A DNA stretch of 64,000 nt. Source: Bryobacteraceae bacterium. GTDB taxonomy: Bacteria; Acidobacteriota; Terriglobia; Bryobacterales; Bryobacteraceae. Of the stretch, positions 54,809 to 63,508 are shown in pieces. How positions within the stretch are numbered: position 1 is the first letter of the stretch; every line of letters starts with the position of its first letter. The notes beneath the pieces are model-generated. The model was not told the origin of the DNA. It searched no databases and was given only the letters and a program-made list of their open reading frames with translations. Position numbers and translations under genes: made by a program. The stretch lies in assembly GCA_025056455.1 (NCBI GenBank), contig JANWVY010000004.1:1-64000 (forward strand). The letters are read 5' to 3'.

Positions 54809-54987
54809 CCGACTGGAAAGCGATTGCTCAGGCCCGGGGAGTGGTTTGGGAGGAGTCGCTCGAAGCCCGGCAAATCGCTACTTTGATCACACTTGAGTCG
54901 ACTCTGTCGGTGCTGGTCCAGACTCTGCCGTTTGAGCTCGAGCCGGCGCCTGTTTTTTCTCCCTTGGTGTTGCCAGAAGAACCATGA
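54805..54987 (+). CDS. Small AtzG/GatC-like adaptor (DUF4089-type)
   Basis: 60 residues. It starts with the 4-base ATGA overlap of the GT-C-like gene and ends overlapping the amidase start. The C-terminal LPFELEPAPVFSPL pattern recalls AtzG-type (DUF4089) proteins, which clamp an amidase as GatC does in the tRNA amidotransferase. The N-terminal helix (WKAIAQARGV) and following leucine-rich helix fit a GatC-like hairpin. Assignment is from short-motif resemblance plus gene order. Confidence 0.6.
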   Translation: MTDWKAIAQARGVVWEESLEARQIATLITLESTLSVLVQTLPFELEPAPVFSPLVLPEEP

Positions 54988-56372
54988 AGACCATTCAACA
55001 GGCGGCGCAAGCCCTCCGCACCCGGCAAACCACCAGCGAGCAACTCACCCAGGATTGTCTTCGACTGATCGAACGACACCGGGAAGTCAACGCCTTTATC
55101 ACCGTCGTGGAGGAGCGCGCGCTTGAACAAGCTCGCCAGCTTGACGCTGAACTTCAGCGCGGCTTGGACCGCGGCCCGCTTCACGGCATTCCCATTGCCC
55201 TGAAAGACATGTTTGAAACAAAGGGCATCCGGACGACGTGCGGTTCCCGCCTATTCGCCGACTACGTTCCAAACCGGGATTCAGCGGTGGCTGAGAAGCT
55301 CAGCGCCGCTGGCTGTGTCTTGCTTGGCAAGACGAACCTCCACGAGCTAGCCTACGGCATCACCTCCTCTAATCCCCACTTCGGCTTCGTTCACAACCCA
55401 TGGAACCGGGAGCGAATTCCCGGCGGTTCCAGTGGCGGGTCCGCTGCAGCGGTGGCTCTGGGCATGGCGTTTATGGCCATGGGAAGCGATACAGGCGGCT
55501 CGATCCGGCTTCCTGCTGCCTTTTGTGGTGTGATTGGCCTAAAGCCGACTTATGGCAGGGTGAGCCGCTACGGTGTCCTGCCGCTCGATTTTACTCTCGA
55601 CCACATGGGCCCGTTGGTCAGATCTTGCCGAGATGCCGCAGTCGTCTTGCAGTGTTTAGCCGGTCCCGACAGTCGCGACCACACATCGTCCCAACTTCCC
55701 CCGGACAACTACGTACCGTCGCAGCCAGTCTCGGTGGCCGGCCTGCGGCTAGGCCTACCGGAAAACTATTATTTCGACCGTGTCCTGCCAGAAATCGCCG
55801 CCCTGGTCAAAGGCTTGGCAGCCCGTCTCGAAGAACTGGGCGCGAGAGTGGTCCCAGTCCGCGTTCCCGACATCGAGTCCCTCAACCTCGTTGGCCGCAT
55901 TATTCTGCTGGTTGAGGCCGCCGCCGCGATGGAGCCCTTCTGGCACCGGCGCGAGGAATTCGGCTCGGATGTGCTTGCTCTCATTGACCAGGGCCGGCTG
56001 CTGTCCGGCACGCAGTATGTACAGGCCCAGCGCTGCCGGAGAATGTTCCAGCTTGAGTTTGCAAAATTGCTAGAAAGCGTGGATTGCCTGCTTACTCCCA
56101 CCGCTCCCACTCCGGCCCCCAGAATTGGTTCAGTTACCGTTGTCATTCAGGATGAACCCGAGGACACGCGTCTGGCGATGACCCGCTTCGTGCGCGGTGT
56201 GAATGTCCTCGGCCTTCCCGCCTTGTCTCTGCCCTGCGGACTGGTCGACGGTCTGCCGGTCGGAGCCCAACTCATGGGAAGGCCTTTCGAGGAAGCCCTT
56301 CTGCTCCGCGTGGGTGCGGCGCTTGAGGACGTGGGTGCGGTGACAGTTCCACCTGTCGCTCAAGCTGTCTAA
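54984..56372 (+). CDS. Amidase (amidase-signature family, AtzE/GatA-like)
   Basis: The Ser-cisSer-Lys triad is present: Lys74 in IALKDMFE, cis-Ser149 in IPGGSSGGSAAA, and nucleophile Ser173 in DTGGSIRLPAA. Length 462 residues matches GatA/AtzE. The sequence GLKPTYGRVSRYGV is shared with GatA, but no gatB adjoins. With the small protein at 54805 it resembles the AtzE-AtzG amidohydrolase pair. Substrate unknown. The next gene begins 23 bases downstream. Confidence 0.9.
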   Translation: MKTIQQAAQALRTRQTTSEQLTQDCLRLIERHREVNAFITVVEERALEQARQLDAELQRGLDRGPLHGIPIALKDMFETKGIRTTCGSRLFADYVPNRDSAVAEKLSAAGCVLLGKTNLHELAYGITSSNPHFGFVHNPWNRERIPGGSSGGSAAAVALGMAFMAMGSDTGGSIRLPAAFCGVIGLKPTYGRVSRYGVLPLDFTLDHMGPLVRSCRDAAVVLQCLAGPDSRDHTSSQLPPDNYVPSQPVSVAGLRLGLPENYYFDRVLPEIAALVKGLAARLEELGARVVPVRVPDIESLNLVGRIILLVEAAAAMEPFWHRREEFGSDVLALIDQGRLLSGTQYVQAQRCRRMFQLEFAKLLESVDCLLTPTAPTPAPRIGSVTVVIQDEPEDTRLAMTRFVRGVNVLGLPALSLPCGLVDGLPVGAQLMGRPFEEALLLRVGAALEDVGAVTVPPVAQAV

Positions 56373-56395
56373 CATGTTGAGAAAAGGAGTTCATC

Positions 56396-57700
56396 ATGCC
56401 GGTTAGCCGCAGGAGCTTTCTACAGACCGCGGCGCTTGCCCAAACTTCTCCACTTCCATCCGCGTCTCCCAACGATAAGATCCAAATCGGTGTCCTTGGG
56501 GCCGGAGCCCGGTCCCACGAGCTTATGCAGCGGTTGCTCGAACTGCCAGCGGCGAAGATTGTCGGTGTCTGCGACGCCTATTCGGGTCGCCTAACACGGA
56601 CTGTCGAGCGTGTTGGCAAACAGGTGAAAACTTACCCCTCACACCACGAGCTGTTCGCTGATCCCTCCATCGATGCGGTTCTCGTTGTCACCCCCGATCA
56701 CTGGCACCGAGACATGGTGCTCGAGGCCTTTCGTCGCGGAAAAGACGTGTACTGCGAAAAGCCTCTTACTTACCGCTCGTCAGAGGGGCCAGAAATCATT
56801 GCTGCTGCCCGCCAAACCAAACGCATTCTCGTGGTGGGTAGCCAGGGCGTCAGCTCGGAGACGCAGCGCAAGGCCCGCGAGTGGATTCGCAGTGGACGGC
56901 TCGGGCGAGTAACCATGATTCGCGCCGCCTACAATCGGAACACCGCTTCTGGGGCTTGGATTTATCCGATCCCCCCTGACGCCTCCCCAAAAACGGTGAA
57001 TTGGGACCTCTTTCAAGGGCCTGCCCCGCGGCGTCCTTTTAGTCTCGAGCGGTTCTTTCGCTGGCGTTGTTTTGAGGATTATTCGGGCGGCATCGCCACC
57101 GATCTTTTTGTCCATTTGTGCACCACAATCCACTATCTGATGGACGCCAAAATGCCAAGCCGGGTCCTGGCCATGGGGCAACTGTATCGGTGGACCTCCA
57201 GCCGTGACGTCCCCGACACGCTTAACGCCATTTTGGAATACCCCGAGGGTTTCACCGTTAACTTGAGCTCCACCTTTAACAACCAGTTTTCCTCAGAAGC
57301 GGGTTTTCACATCCTCGGCACGGAGGGCACGATTACTTTAGGCGATGGGCTCAGTTTTTATGCCGAGCACGCGGTGGAAGACAACCGGTGGATCGTCGAG
57401 AGCTGGCCCACGAAACTCGAGCAGGAATACTATCGGGATCCCAAGGTACGGGAGTCGGAAATGCCCCACAGCGGCCCTTCCCGTCTCCAGGCCATCTCGG
57501 AGCACTACCGGGCGACTGGGTCTGATCCCACCCTCAACCATTTATCGGCGTGGCTCGAAGCCATTCGGACCCGGAAACCGCCCTACGAGGACGCCGTCGT
57601 CGGCCACCGCGCCGCAGCCTGTGCTCACATGGTCAACCGTTCGGTGAAAACCCGGGCCCTCGTGGAGTGGGATTTTGCCCGTGACGACATAAAAAGCTAA
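56396..57700 (+). CDS. Tat-exported Gfo/Idh/MocA oxidoreductase
   Basis: A twin-arginine signal (SRRSFLQTAAL) opens the protein. The Rossmann fold follows (KIQIGVLGAGARSHELM, VVTPDHWHRDM, the EKP motif in CEKPLTYRSSEG), then the Gfo/Idh/MocA C-terminal alpha/beta domain (GGIATDLFVHLCTTIHYLMD). Length 434. Exported family members with a Tat signal act on sugars with tightly bound NAD(P); the sugar here is unknown. Last clear gene of the GT-C/amidase run. Confidence 0.88.
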   Translation: MPVSRRSFLQTAALAQTSPLPSASPNDKIQIGVLGAGARSHELMQRLLELPAAKIVGVCDAYSGRLTRTVERVGKQVKTYPSHHELFADPSIDAVLVVTPDHWHRDMVLEAFRRGKDVYCEKPLTYRSSEGPEIIAAARQTKRILVVGSQGVSSETQRKAREWIRSGRLGRVTMIRAAYNRNTASGAWIYPIPPDASPKTVNWDLFQGPAPRRPFSLERFFRWRCFEDYSGGIATDLFVHLCTTIHYLMDAKMPSRVLAMGQLYRWTSSRDVPDTLNAILEYPEGFTVNLSSTFNNQFSSEAGFHILGTEGTITLGDGLSFYAEHAVEDNRWIVESWPTKLEQEYYRDPKVRESEMPHSGPSRLQAISEHYRATGSDPTLNHLSAWLEAIRTRKPPYEDAVVGHRAAACAHMVNRSVKTRALVEWDFARDDIKS

Positions 57701-57790
57701 GAAGCTCCACCGAAAACACTCCTCTCACAGTCCACTTTCCGAGCGAGCTCTAAATCCTCGACCGTTCCAGGCCGATAGACCAACTGGATT

Positions 57791-58477
57791 GTGAACATTA
57801 CCACGCTGTTTGCCTGTGACTGGCAGCCGATTGTCATCGAAGGCCTCAAGCGCGTGCTTGAAGGCCTCGAGGAGTTTCGTTTGCTTGGCGCAGCGATGGT
57901 ACCGGCCGAAGCGCTCGCTCAGATCAGCGAGCTCAAACCCCAGATCGTCTTGCTCGACCAAGCTGGTGGATCAAAAGCTGTTTTTCGCCTGCTATCAGCA
58001 ATCCGCGCCGAAGCGCCCCACAGCAGTCCGGTCCTGTGGGTGGCTGATCTTGCCGAAGTTGAATGCTTTCGCGCCCTGCAACTTGGCGCGCGCGGAATTC
58101 TAAAAAAAACCTTGCCCGTCGCATCGCTGGTAGAGTGCCTCCGCGCCGTGGCGAGCGGAAACATTTGGATGGAGAACTCGCTGCTTGATTCTGGCGCAAG
58201 CCCCTTCACCCGCCGGCAAATTCCGCGCCTAACCCCCCGCGAACGCGACATCGTCAGCTGTCTTTGCCGGGGGATGAGAAATAAGGAGATTGCCGCCGAA
58301 CTGGCCATCACGCCGGGAACGGTGAAAGTACACCTGATGCACATTTTCGAGAAGACCGGCGTAAAAGACCGTTTTGAGCTCGCCATTCACGGGCGGAAAC
58401 TGCTCGGCCTGGATTCGGACACCCCGAAACACTCCATCCATCAAACGGAAAATCCCGCTCGCGCTGACCACAGTTGA
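57791..58477 (+). CDS. LuxR/NarL-type regulator with atypical receiver domain (paralog of 43365)
   Basis: 228 residues. The HTH reads LTPRERDIVSCLCRGMRNKE, IAAELAITPGTVKVHLMHIFEKTG, closely matching the regulator at 43365-44024. The receiver half (LFACDWQPIVIEGLKRVL, IVLLDQAGG, GARGILKKT) retains a likely phosphoacceptor aspartate but only one acidic residue after strand 1. Start GTG 57791. It overlaps nothing and is followed by the membrane protein gene, whose Shine-Dalgarno lies at its stop, so the two are probably co-transcribed. Confidence 0.86.
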   Translation: MNITTLFACDWQPIVIEGLKRVLEGLEEFRLLGAAMVPAEALAQISELKPQIVLLDQAGGSKAVFRLLSAIRAEAPHSSPVLWVADLAEVECFRALQLGARGILKKTLPVASLVECLRAVASGNIWMENSLLDSGASPFTRRQIPRLTPRERDIVSCLCRGMRNKEIAAELAITPGTVKVHLMHIFEKTGVKDRFELAIHGRKLLGLDSDTPKHSIHQTENPARADHS

Positions 58478-58488
58478 GGGAACTCTTC

Positions 58489-60117
58489 ATGGCGTCTCAT
58501 CCCGTCGCTGACCAACAGAACCTCGGCTCCGAAGTGCACTCACTCGGCTCCTCTGCCCGGAGAGTCGCGCAAGTGCTCTTGCCCTCTTTCTCGGATTTTC
58601 TCTTTCTTGCGGTTTTCATCTGGCTGTTTGCGACTGGCTCTGGGGCCTGGCTGTCATTGCTCGGAGACGCCGACTCGGGCTGGCACATTCGAACCGGCGA
58701 CTGGATTCGCCAACATCGAACCGTTCCTCAGGTGGACATCTTTTCTTTTGTAAAACCCGGGCATCCGTGGTTTGCCTGGGAATGGCTCACCGACGTGATC
58801 TTCTCCGTGGTGCACCAGCTCGCCGGCTTGAAAGGCTTGGTGCTGTTGGCGGCAGTCCAGATTTCTTTGTTTGGCACGATCTTATTCCGCCATATGATCT
58901 GGCGGGGTGTGACGCCGTTTGTCGCCCTCACGGTCAGCCTCCTGGTTTTTGGCGCATCCTCCATTCACTTTCTTGCCCGGCCGCATGTGGTCACCCTGCT
59001 GGCCCTTACCCTCTCCATGTGGCTCATCGACGCTGACAGGCGCCAGCCTTCCGCCAGAATTTGGACTCTCGTTCCCATCACGGCGGTTTGGGTGAACCTC
59101 CACGGAGGGTTTCTGGCTTTGATTGCCTGTCTTGGCTTGCTGACGGTAGGTACGATGGTGGGGGCACTGTCAACGGATGGATGGGTCCTGCAGGGGTCTG
59201 GCTGGCGCCAAGCCAAACGGTATGCCCTCCTGACCATGGCCTGTGGCGCGGCATCGTTACTTAATCCCTATGGATGGAAACTCCACGCCCACATTGCCAG
59301 CTACTTGCAATCGAGCTTTATCAAAGACAACGTCCAAGAGTTTCAATCGCCCACCTTCCGCTCCGAGCATGCCTTGCAGTTTGAGGTGATGCTCTTTCTG
59401 GCTCTAATTACCGTTCTCTACCTGATTGCCAAAAGAGACTTTGTCGCCCCGCTTTGGATCGCCTTCTGGGCGCATGCGGCGCTGGGAAGCGTGCGCCACG
59501 TGCCGCTATTCACAATCGTCGCCGCGCCGTTTGTGGGCCAGGCCTTAACCGAACTTTGGAGCCGCTGGATGGAGCAGGCGCCTCGCAGCTCGACACGTGG
59601 TGTGCTGGCTAGCCTCTCCCGCGACATGGCTCCGAATTGTCGAAGGTCGAGCTGGCTGATTCCGGCGGCGATCCTCTTTTTCTGTCTCGCTCCCTCTCGC
59701 CTAGTCCGCTGGCCTGAGGATTACCCGAGTGTCGTTTTCCCCGTTCAGATGATGGCCAAATACGGGGAGCGGCTCGCAGAGGCGAAAACTCTGATGCCCG
59801 ACCAGTGGGCCGACTATGCCATCTATCGCCACTATCCGAAGCAAAAGGTTTATGTGGACGGGCGGAGCGATTTTTTTGGAGAGCAGATCGGCTACGAGTA
59901 CTTGCAAATGGCCCAGGGGCACTGGAACTGGAAGCAGCTGCTTGACAAAAACGGCTTCCAGTATGTCTTGTGCCCGCCGAAATGGCCCCTAAGCTCTTTG
60001 CTCAAGCTGGACCCAACCTGGGCTCTATTGGCCGACGATGGTCAAGCTCTGTTGTTTGAACGCCGGGCTCAGCCCCCGGTCCAGACGTCAAGCCATGCCT
60101 CCGTTGGGCAACCCTAG
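58489..60117 (+). CDS. Polytopic membrane protein of unknown function
   Basis: 542 residues with roughly ten to twelve hydrophobic segments, beginning after a polar ~30-residue N-terminus. After the first helix a luminal-type loop (GDADSGWHIRTGDWI, then FSFVKPGHPWFAWEWL) has the Asp-containing pattern seen in several GT-C-like families, and the C-terminal soluble part has VDGRSDFFGEQIGYEY. ATG 58489 is preferred over TTG 58474 because GAGGGA lies 7 bases upstream. I do not recognise a named family; a lipid-linked glycosyltransferase is possible. Confidence 0.72.
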   Translation: MASHPVADQQNLGSEVHSLGSSARRVAQVLLPSFSDFLFLAVFIWLFATGSGAWLSLLGDADSGWHIRTGDWIRQHRTVPQVDIFSFVKPGHPWFAWEWLTDVIFSVVHQLAGLKGLVLLAAVQISLFGTILFRHMIWRGVTPFVALTVSLLVFGASSIHFLARPHVVTLLALTLSMWLIDADRRQPSARIWTLVPITAVWVNLHGGFLALIACLGLLTVGTMVGALSTDGWVLQGSGWRQAKRYALLTMACGAASLLNPYGWKLHAHIASYLQSSFIKDNVQEFQSPTFRSEHALQFEVMLFLALITVLYLIAKRDFVAPLWIAFWAHAALGSVRHVPLFTIVAAPFVGQALTELWSRWMEQAPRSSTRGVLASLSRDMAPNCRRSSWLIPAAILFFCLAPSRLVRWPEDYPSVVFPVQMMAKYGERLAEAKTLMPDQWADYAIYRHYPKQKVYVDGRSDFFGEQIGYEYLQMAQGHWNWKQLLDKNGFQYVLCPPKWPLSSLLKLDPTWALLADDGQALLFERRAQPPVQTSSHASVGQP

Positions 60118-60579
60118 GGCCAAGAAAAAACCTGCCTCTCACCTAATGAAAACCCCCGATTCGACCGAACTCTAGGAGGGGGGAGTGATCGAAACCATGC
60201 GATTTGGCAAGGCGGGCGCAAAGCTCCGCCCAGCGGTGGTCGCAAAGAAAGTGGAAGCTGTTCATTCTGCAGAGAATTTCGGCCTTTCAGCCCAAGGTAA
60301 GACGCCGGCTCCGAAAGGCCGTCGAAGCCCGGGCCAAGAGCCTGGTAGCTGGTGCCTGCCATCCGGAATCACCTTAGCCGAGTTTGCTCTTCAGTCTGGA
60401 TTTCTGGCCTCGAGTCTGTGGGCCGCGGCGAAGGGGTCGGCTCCTCGTCGTGCAGAGCCTGAGCTGTATCGGTTTCCCTCCCTGCTTGCGCAAGATTCAG
60501 ACCGCATACCCGCCGGGCAGGGTTGTAAGCCTCGAGCCGAGAATCCGAGTTCCATCCCCCAAAAGGTGAAGCTGTAGCC
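60118..60579 (+). other. 462-base leader region of the tad operon
   Basis: No convincing gene: one 130-codon frame (60185-60577) is Ser/Pro/Arg-rich and not protein-like. It holds two stem candidates: GGCGG/CCGCC near 60210-60230, and a 9-bp perfect stem CGGCCTTTC (60280-60288) with GAAAGGCCG (60313-60321). No Flp pilin gene, which often precedes cpaA, is visible. Confidence 0.5.
60280..60321 (+). promoter_or_regulatory. Candidate structured leader hairpin
   Basis: A 9-bp perfect inverted repeat (60280-60288 / 60313-60321) encloses a 24-base loop, ~260 bases upstream of cpaA. No U-tract follows, so it is not a typical terminator. Could be a structured 5' leader or chance. Confidence 0.3.
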
Positions 60580-61032
60580 ATGACGGGTCAACTGTGGATC
60601 GCCTTGTTGGTGGGCTTAGTTGCTTCGGCCGAAGATCTCTGGCGGCGAAATATTTCGAATTGGATTCCGGCTACCGCCTGTGTGGTGGGATTTGCCTGGC
60701 AGGTTTCACAACGAGGCTGGATCGGCGTCTGGCAGGCCTTTGCTGGATGTGCCGCTGGTTTTGCTGTGTTTTTGGCGTTTTATCTTCTCGGTGGCATGGG
60801 CGGAGGCGACATCAAGCTCATGGCTGGATTTGGCGCCTTGCTCGGCCTGGATCGGATTTGGGAAGCCGCTTTGTGGACGGCCATTCTCGGCGCTTTACTC
60901 GCTGTCGCCGTCCTCGGTTTCCATGCCGCAGTTGGATTCGTGAGGAAAGAAGCGAAAGCTCGTCAACCCAAGGCGATTCCCTATGCTCCGGCAATCGCTG
61001 CAGGTGTTTGCCTTTCGTTAGTACCTCACTAA
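60580..61032 (+). CDS. cpaA: Prepilin peptidase, CpaA/TadV type
   Basis: 150 residues with about five hydrophobic helices. The two catalytic aspartates of A24 peptidases appear as SAEDLWRRNISNW and GGMGGGDIKLMAG (GXGD motif). Short prepilin peptidases without the methyltransferase zinc domain belong to the Tad system; it cleaves Flp-type pilins at the inner membrane. First gene of the tad operon. The pilin itself is not in the window. Confidence 0.92.
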   Translation: MTGQLWIALLVGLVASAEDLWRRNISNWIPATACVVGFAWQVSQRGWIGVWQAFAGCAAGFAVFLAFYLLGGMGGGDIKLMAGFGALLGLDRIWEAALWTAILGALLAVAVLGFHAAVGFVRKEAKARQPKAIPYAPAIAAGVCLSLVPH

Positions 61033-61125
61033 AGAAAGTTCCACAAGCAGACGATCATCCATGAGGCAACCATTGTGGGACGAAGCTCGCTCTCAAGGAG
61101 AGTGCCCTTTTAGGAGATTGATTCT

Positions 61126-62016
61126 ATGGATCGCAGGTTCATCACGGTGTTAGGCGTGAGTCTCGTGTTTGCGTTGCTTGTTTCGAGTTTGTTCTATCAA
61201 ATGACGGCGCGCGCAGGAGCTCCGAGGAAAGTCGACCAAACGGAAATGAAAGATTTGGTTGTGGCTGCCAAACCTCTCTCCGTGGGAATCACGGTAAAAC
61301 CTGCAGATGTCAAAGTCACCAAGGTGGCTGCTGACCAATTTCCCAAGGGTGGTTTCTCCAAAGTCGAAGAGGTGATTGACCGGCCGGTGATCAGCAACAT
61401 TCTTCTCGATGAGCCTCTGCTTGAGGGCCGTCTGGCCACACGGGGCAGTGGACTGGGCATTGCGCCAATTATTCCAGTTGGGATGCGGGCGGTCACGGTC
61501 CGTGTCAACGACGTGGTTGGCGTGGCAGGATTCGTAATGCCCGGCATGAGGGTGGATGTTCTGGTTACCGGCCGCCCGCCGGGCCAGGACGGCACAGTGA
61601 CTACCACTGTGCTTCAGAACATCCTCGTGCTGACGGCAGGAACAACGACTCAGCCCGATGCGCGAGGGCAAGCCATCAATGCCCCCAACGTGACCTTGCT
61701 CGTGACGCCGGAGCAGGCCGAAATTTTGACCTTAGCCAGCAACGAAGGGCGAATCCAGCTGGTGCTCCGCAACGGCGCCGATCAGGCCATTGAGCGCACG
61801 CCGGGCAGACAACTTGCCGAGCTGTTTGGAACCGCACCAAAACAACAACAACGGCACGCTGAAGAGGCTCCGAGGCCCCGGCCCCGGCCGGTGGTTGTCG
61901 CGCAGGCCGCACCTGCGCCGCCGCCCCCACCTCCTGCGCCGCCGGTGGATCAGGTTGTCGTCATTCGCGGCAACCAAAAAACGGTGGAAACAGTTTCTAA
62001 CCTCACCAACCCCTAG
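61126..62016 (+). CDS. cpaB: Tad pilus assembly protein CpaB/RcpC
   Basis: One N-terminal membrane helix (FITVLGVSLVFALLVSSLF), an SAF domain with VAAKPLSVGITVKPADV, then the RcpC domain with IPVGMRAVTVRVNDVVGVAGFVMPG (split) and VDVLVTGRPP. The C-terminus is proline-rich (~residues 245-275). It is periplasmic/inner-membrane and bridges to the secretin. Start ATG 61126 behind AGGAG (61112-61116). A 7-bp hairpin (61088-61094 / 61098-61104) sits just before the ribosome-binding site and could modulate translation. Confidence 0.92.
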   Translation: MDRRFITVLGVSLVFALLVSSLFYQMTARAGAPRKVDQTEMKDLVVAAKPLSVGITVKPADVKVTKVAADQFPKGGFSKVEEVIDRPVISNILLDEPLLEGRLATRGSGLGIAPIIPVGMRAVTVRVNDVVGVAGFVMPGMRVDVLVTGRPPGQDGTVTTTVLQNILVLTAGTTTQPDARGQAINAPNVTLLVTPEQAEILTLASNEGRIQLVLRNGADQAIERTPGRQLAELFGTAPKQQQRHAEEAPRPRPRPVVVAQAAPAPPPPPPAPPVDQVVVIRGNQKTVETVSNLTNP

Positions 62017-62070
62017 CGTCAGGACGAGTTGAAACCAGGAAAAGGGAGACAGGAAGTGGGAGAAAACTCA

Positions 62071-63450
62071 ATGATCGAAACCACTTGCATCGACGCCGGC
62101 CGTATGGTTCACCGCTTGGCGGCAATCCTTGGCTTCATGGCCCTGGCGGCTGTGGCCCAAACCGCAGACGACATCCGCGTTTCGGTCGGAAAAAGCGTTG
62201 TCATCGATTATCCAGAGGACATTGCGCGGATCTCGACCTCAAGCCCTGACGTTGTGGACGCAGTTCCGGCCACCACCCGCGAGATCCTACTTCATGGCAA
62301 ATCGCTCGGCTCTTCTACCGTCATCGTGTGGTCCAAATCCGGCCAGCGCAACTTCTATAACGTCAACGTTGAGCCGAACCTGGAACCTTTGCGCAAGCTT
62401 CTGAAAGAGACATTTCCGAGTGATGACATTCAGGTGCAGGCAGCGCGCGATTCGCTCTCGTTGACTGGGCGCGTTTCAAGCCAAGCCGTCGCCGATCGGG
62501 CGCTTGCTCTTGCTACACCCTACGCCAAAAGTGTTGTGAACAACCTGACCCTGGCGGCGCCTCCCGTCGAAAAGCAAATCGTGCTGCGGGTGAAATTCGC
62601 CGAGCTCAACCGCAGTGCGGTCTCAGCCTTTGGGGTGAATTTGCTGTCCACCGGCGCCTTGAATACAGTCGGCCGCACGACGACACAACAGTTCCAAGCG
62701 CCGGCGGGAAACAACATTCGCTCAAGCATCCCTGGCAGGAACGAGGGTTTTGCTTCCGAGTTCACCATCTCTGACGCGTTGAACGTGTTCATGTTCCGGC
62801 CGGATTTGAACCTCGGTGCGTTCATCAAGGCTCTGCAATCGATTGGGCTGCTACAAATCCTTGCCGAGCCGAACTTGGTGACCACCAACGGCAAAGACGC
62901 CAGCTTCCATGTGGGCGGCGAATTTCCTGTGCCAGTGTTGCAAGGGGGCGCGAACGCGGGAGCCGTAACCATTCAGTTTCGAGAATTCGGCATCCGTCTG
63001 AACTTCAATCCGCAGATCACGCCCAACCGCACAATTAAGATGCATGTTCGGCCCGAAGTCTCCACGATTGATTTAGCCAATGCTGTTACCTTCAGTGGAT
63101 TCACAATCCCGGCTCTAGCCACGCGCAAAATCGAAACCGATATTGAACTGGGCGAAGGGCAAAGCTTTGTCATTGGCGGACTGCTTGATGATCGTGTCAC
63201 GGAATCCTTCAGCAAGATACCTGGCCTAGCGAATATTCCGATCTTAGGCGCGCTGTTTCGAAGCCGGGAAGAGCGAAAAACGAAAACCGAGCTCGTGGTT
63301 TTGGTGACGCCCGAAATCACCATGCCGCTGAATGCGACCGATCCCAAGCCGTTGCCCTCTTTCCCCAGCGAGTTTTTGCCCAACACGACGCCAAACGCGC
63401 CAACGCCCGCTCGGGTGCCGTATGCGAGTCCTAGGAAATCTTCGAAGTAG
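62071..63450 (+). CDS. cpaC: Tad secretin RcpA/CpaC
   Basis: An N-terminal signal segment (LAAILGFMALAAVAQ) precedes the pilus-formation N domain (KSVVIDYPEDIARISTSSPDVVDAV, split), a BON-type domain (SLSLTGRVSSQAVADRAL) and the secretin core (FKALQSIGLLQILAEPNLVT, VGGEFPVPV, RKIETDIELGEGQSFVIGGLL split). The C-terminal tail is Pro-rich. It forms the outer-membrane pore for the Tad pilus. ATG 62071 with upstream GGGAGA is preferred over TTG 62029. Followed by cpaE at 63509. Confidence 0.92.
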   Translation: MIETTCIDAGRMVHRLAAILGFMALAAVAQTADDIRVSVGKSVVIDYPEDIARISTSSPDVVDAVPATTREILLHGKSLGSSTVIVWSKSGQRNFYNVNVEPNLEPLRKLLKETFPSDDIQVQAARDSLSLTGRVSSQAVADRALALATPYAKSVVNNLTLAAPPVEKQIVLRVKFAELNRSAVSAFGVNLLSTGALNTVGRTTTQQFQAPAGNNIRSSIPGRNEGFASEFTISDALNVFMFRPDLNLGAFIKALQSIGLLQILAEPNLVTTNGKDASFHVGGEFPVPVLQGGANAGAVTIQFREFGIRLNFNPQITPNRTIKMHVRPEVSTIDLANAVTFSGFTIPALATRKIETDIELGEGQSFVIGGLLDDRVTESFSKIPGLANIPILGALFRSREERKTKTELVVLVTPEITMPLNATDPKPLPSFPSEFLPNTTPNAPTPARVPYASPRKSSK

Positions 63451-63508
63451 TGAGAGGCAAGGTCTACTGCGAATGGAAGAGGACGGAGTCTAGACCAAGG
63501 AAAACGCC

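Noticed and set aside
60185-60577. 130-codon frame upstream of cpaA, preceded by AGGAGGGGG
   Set aside because: Despite the good ribosome-binding-like site, the translation is Arg/Pro/Ser-rich, unlike any pilin or known family.
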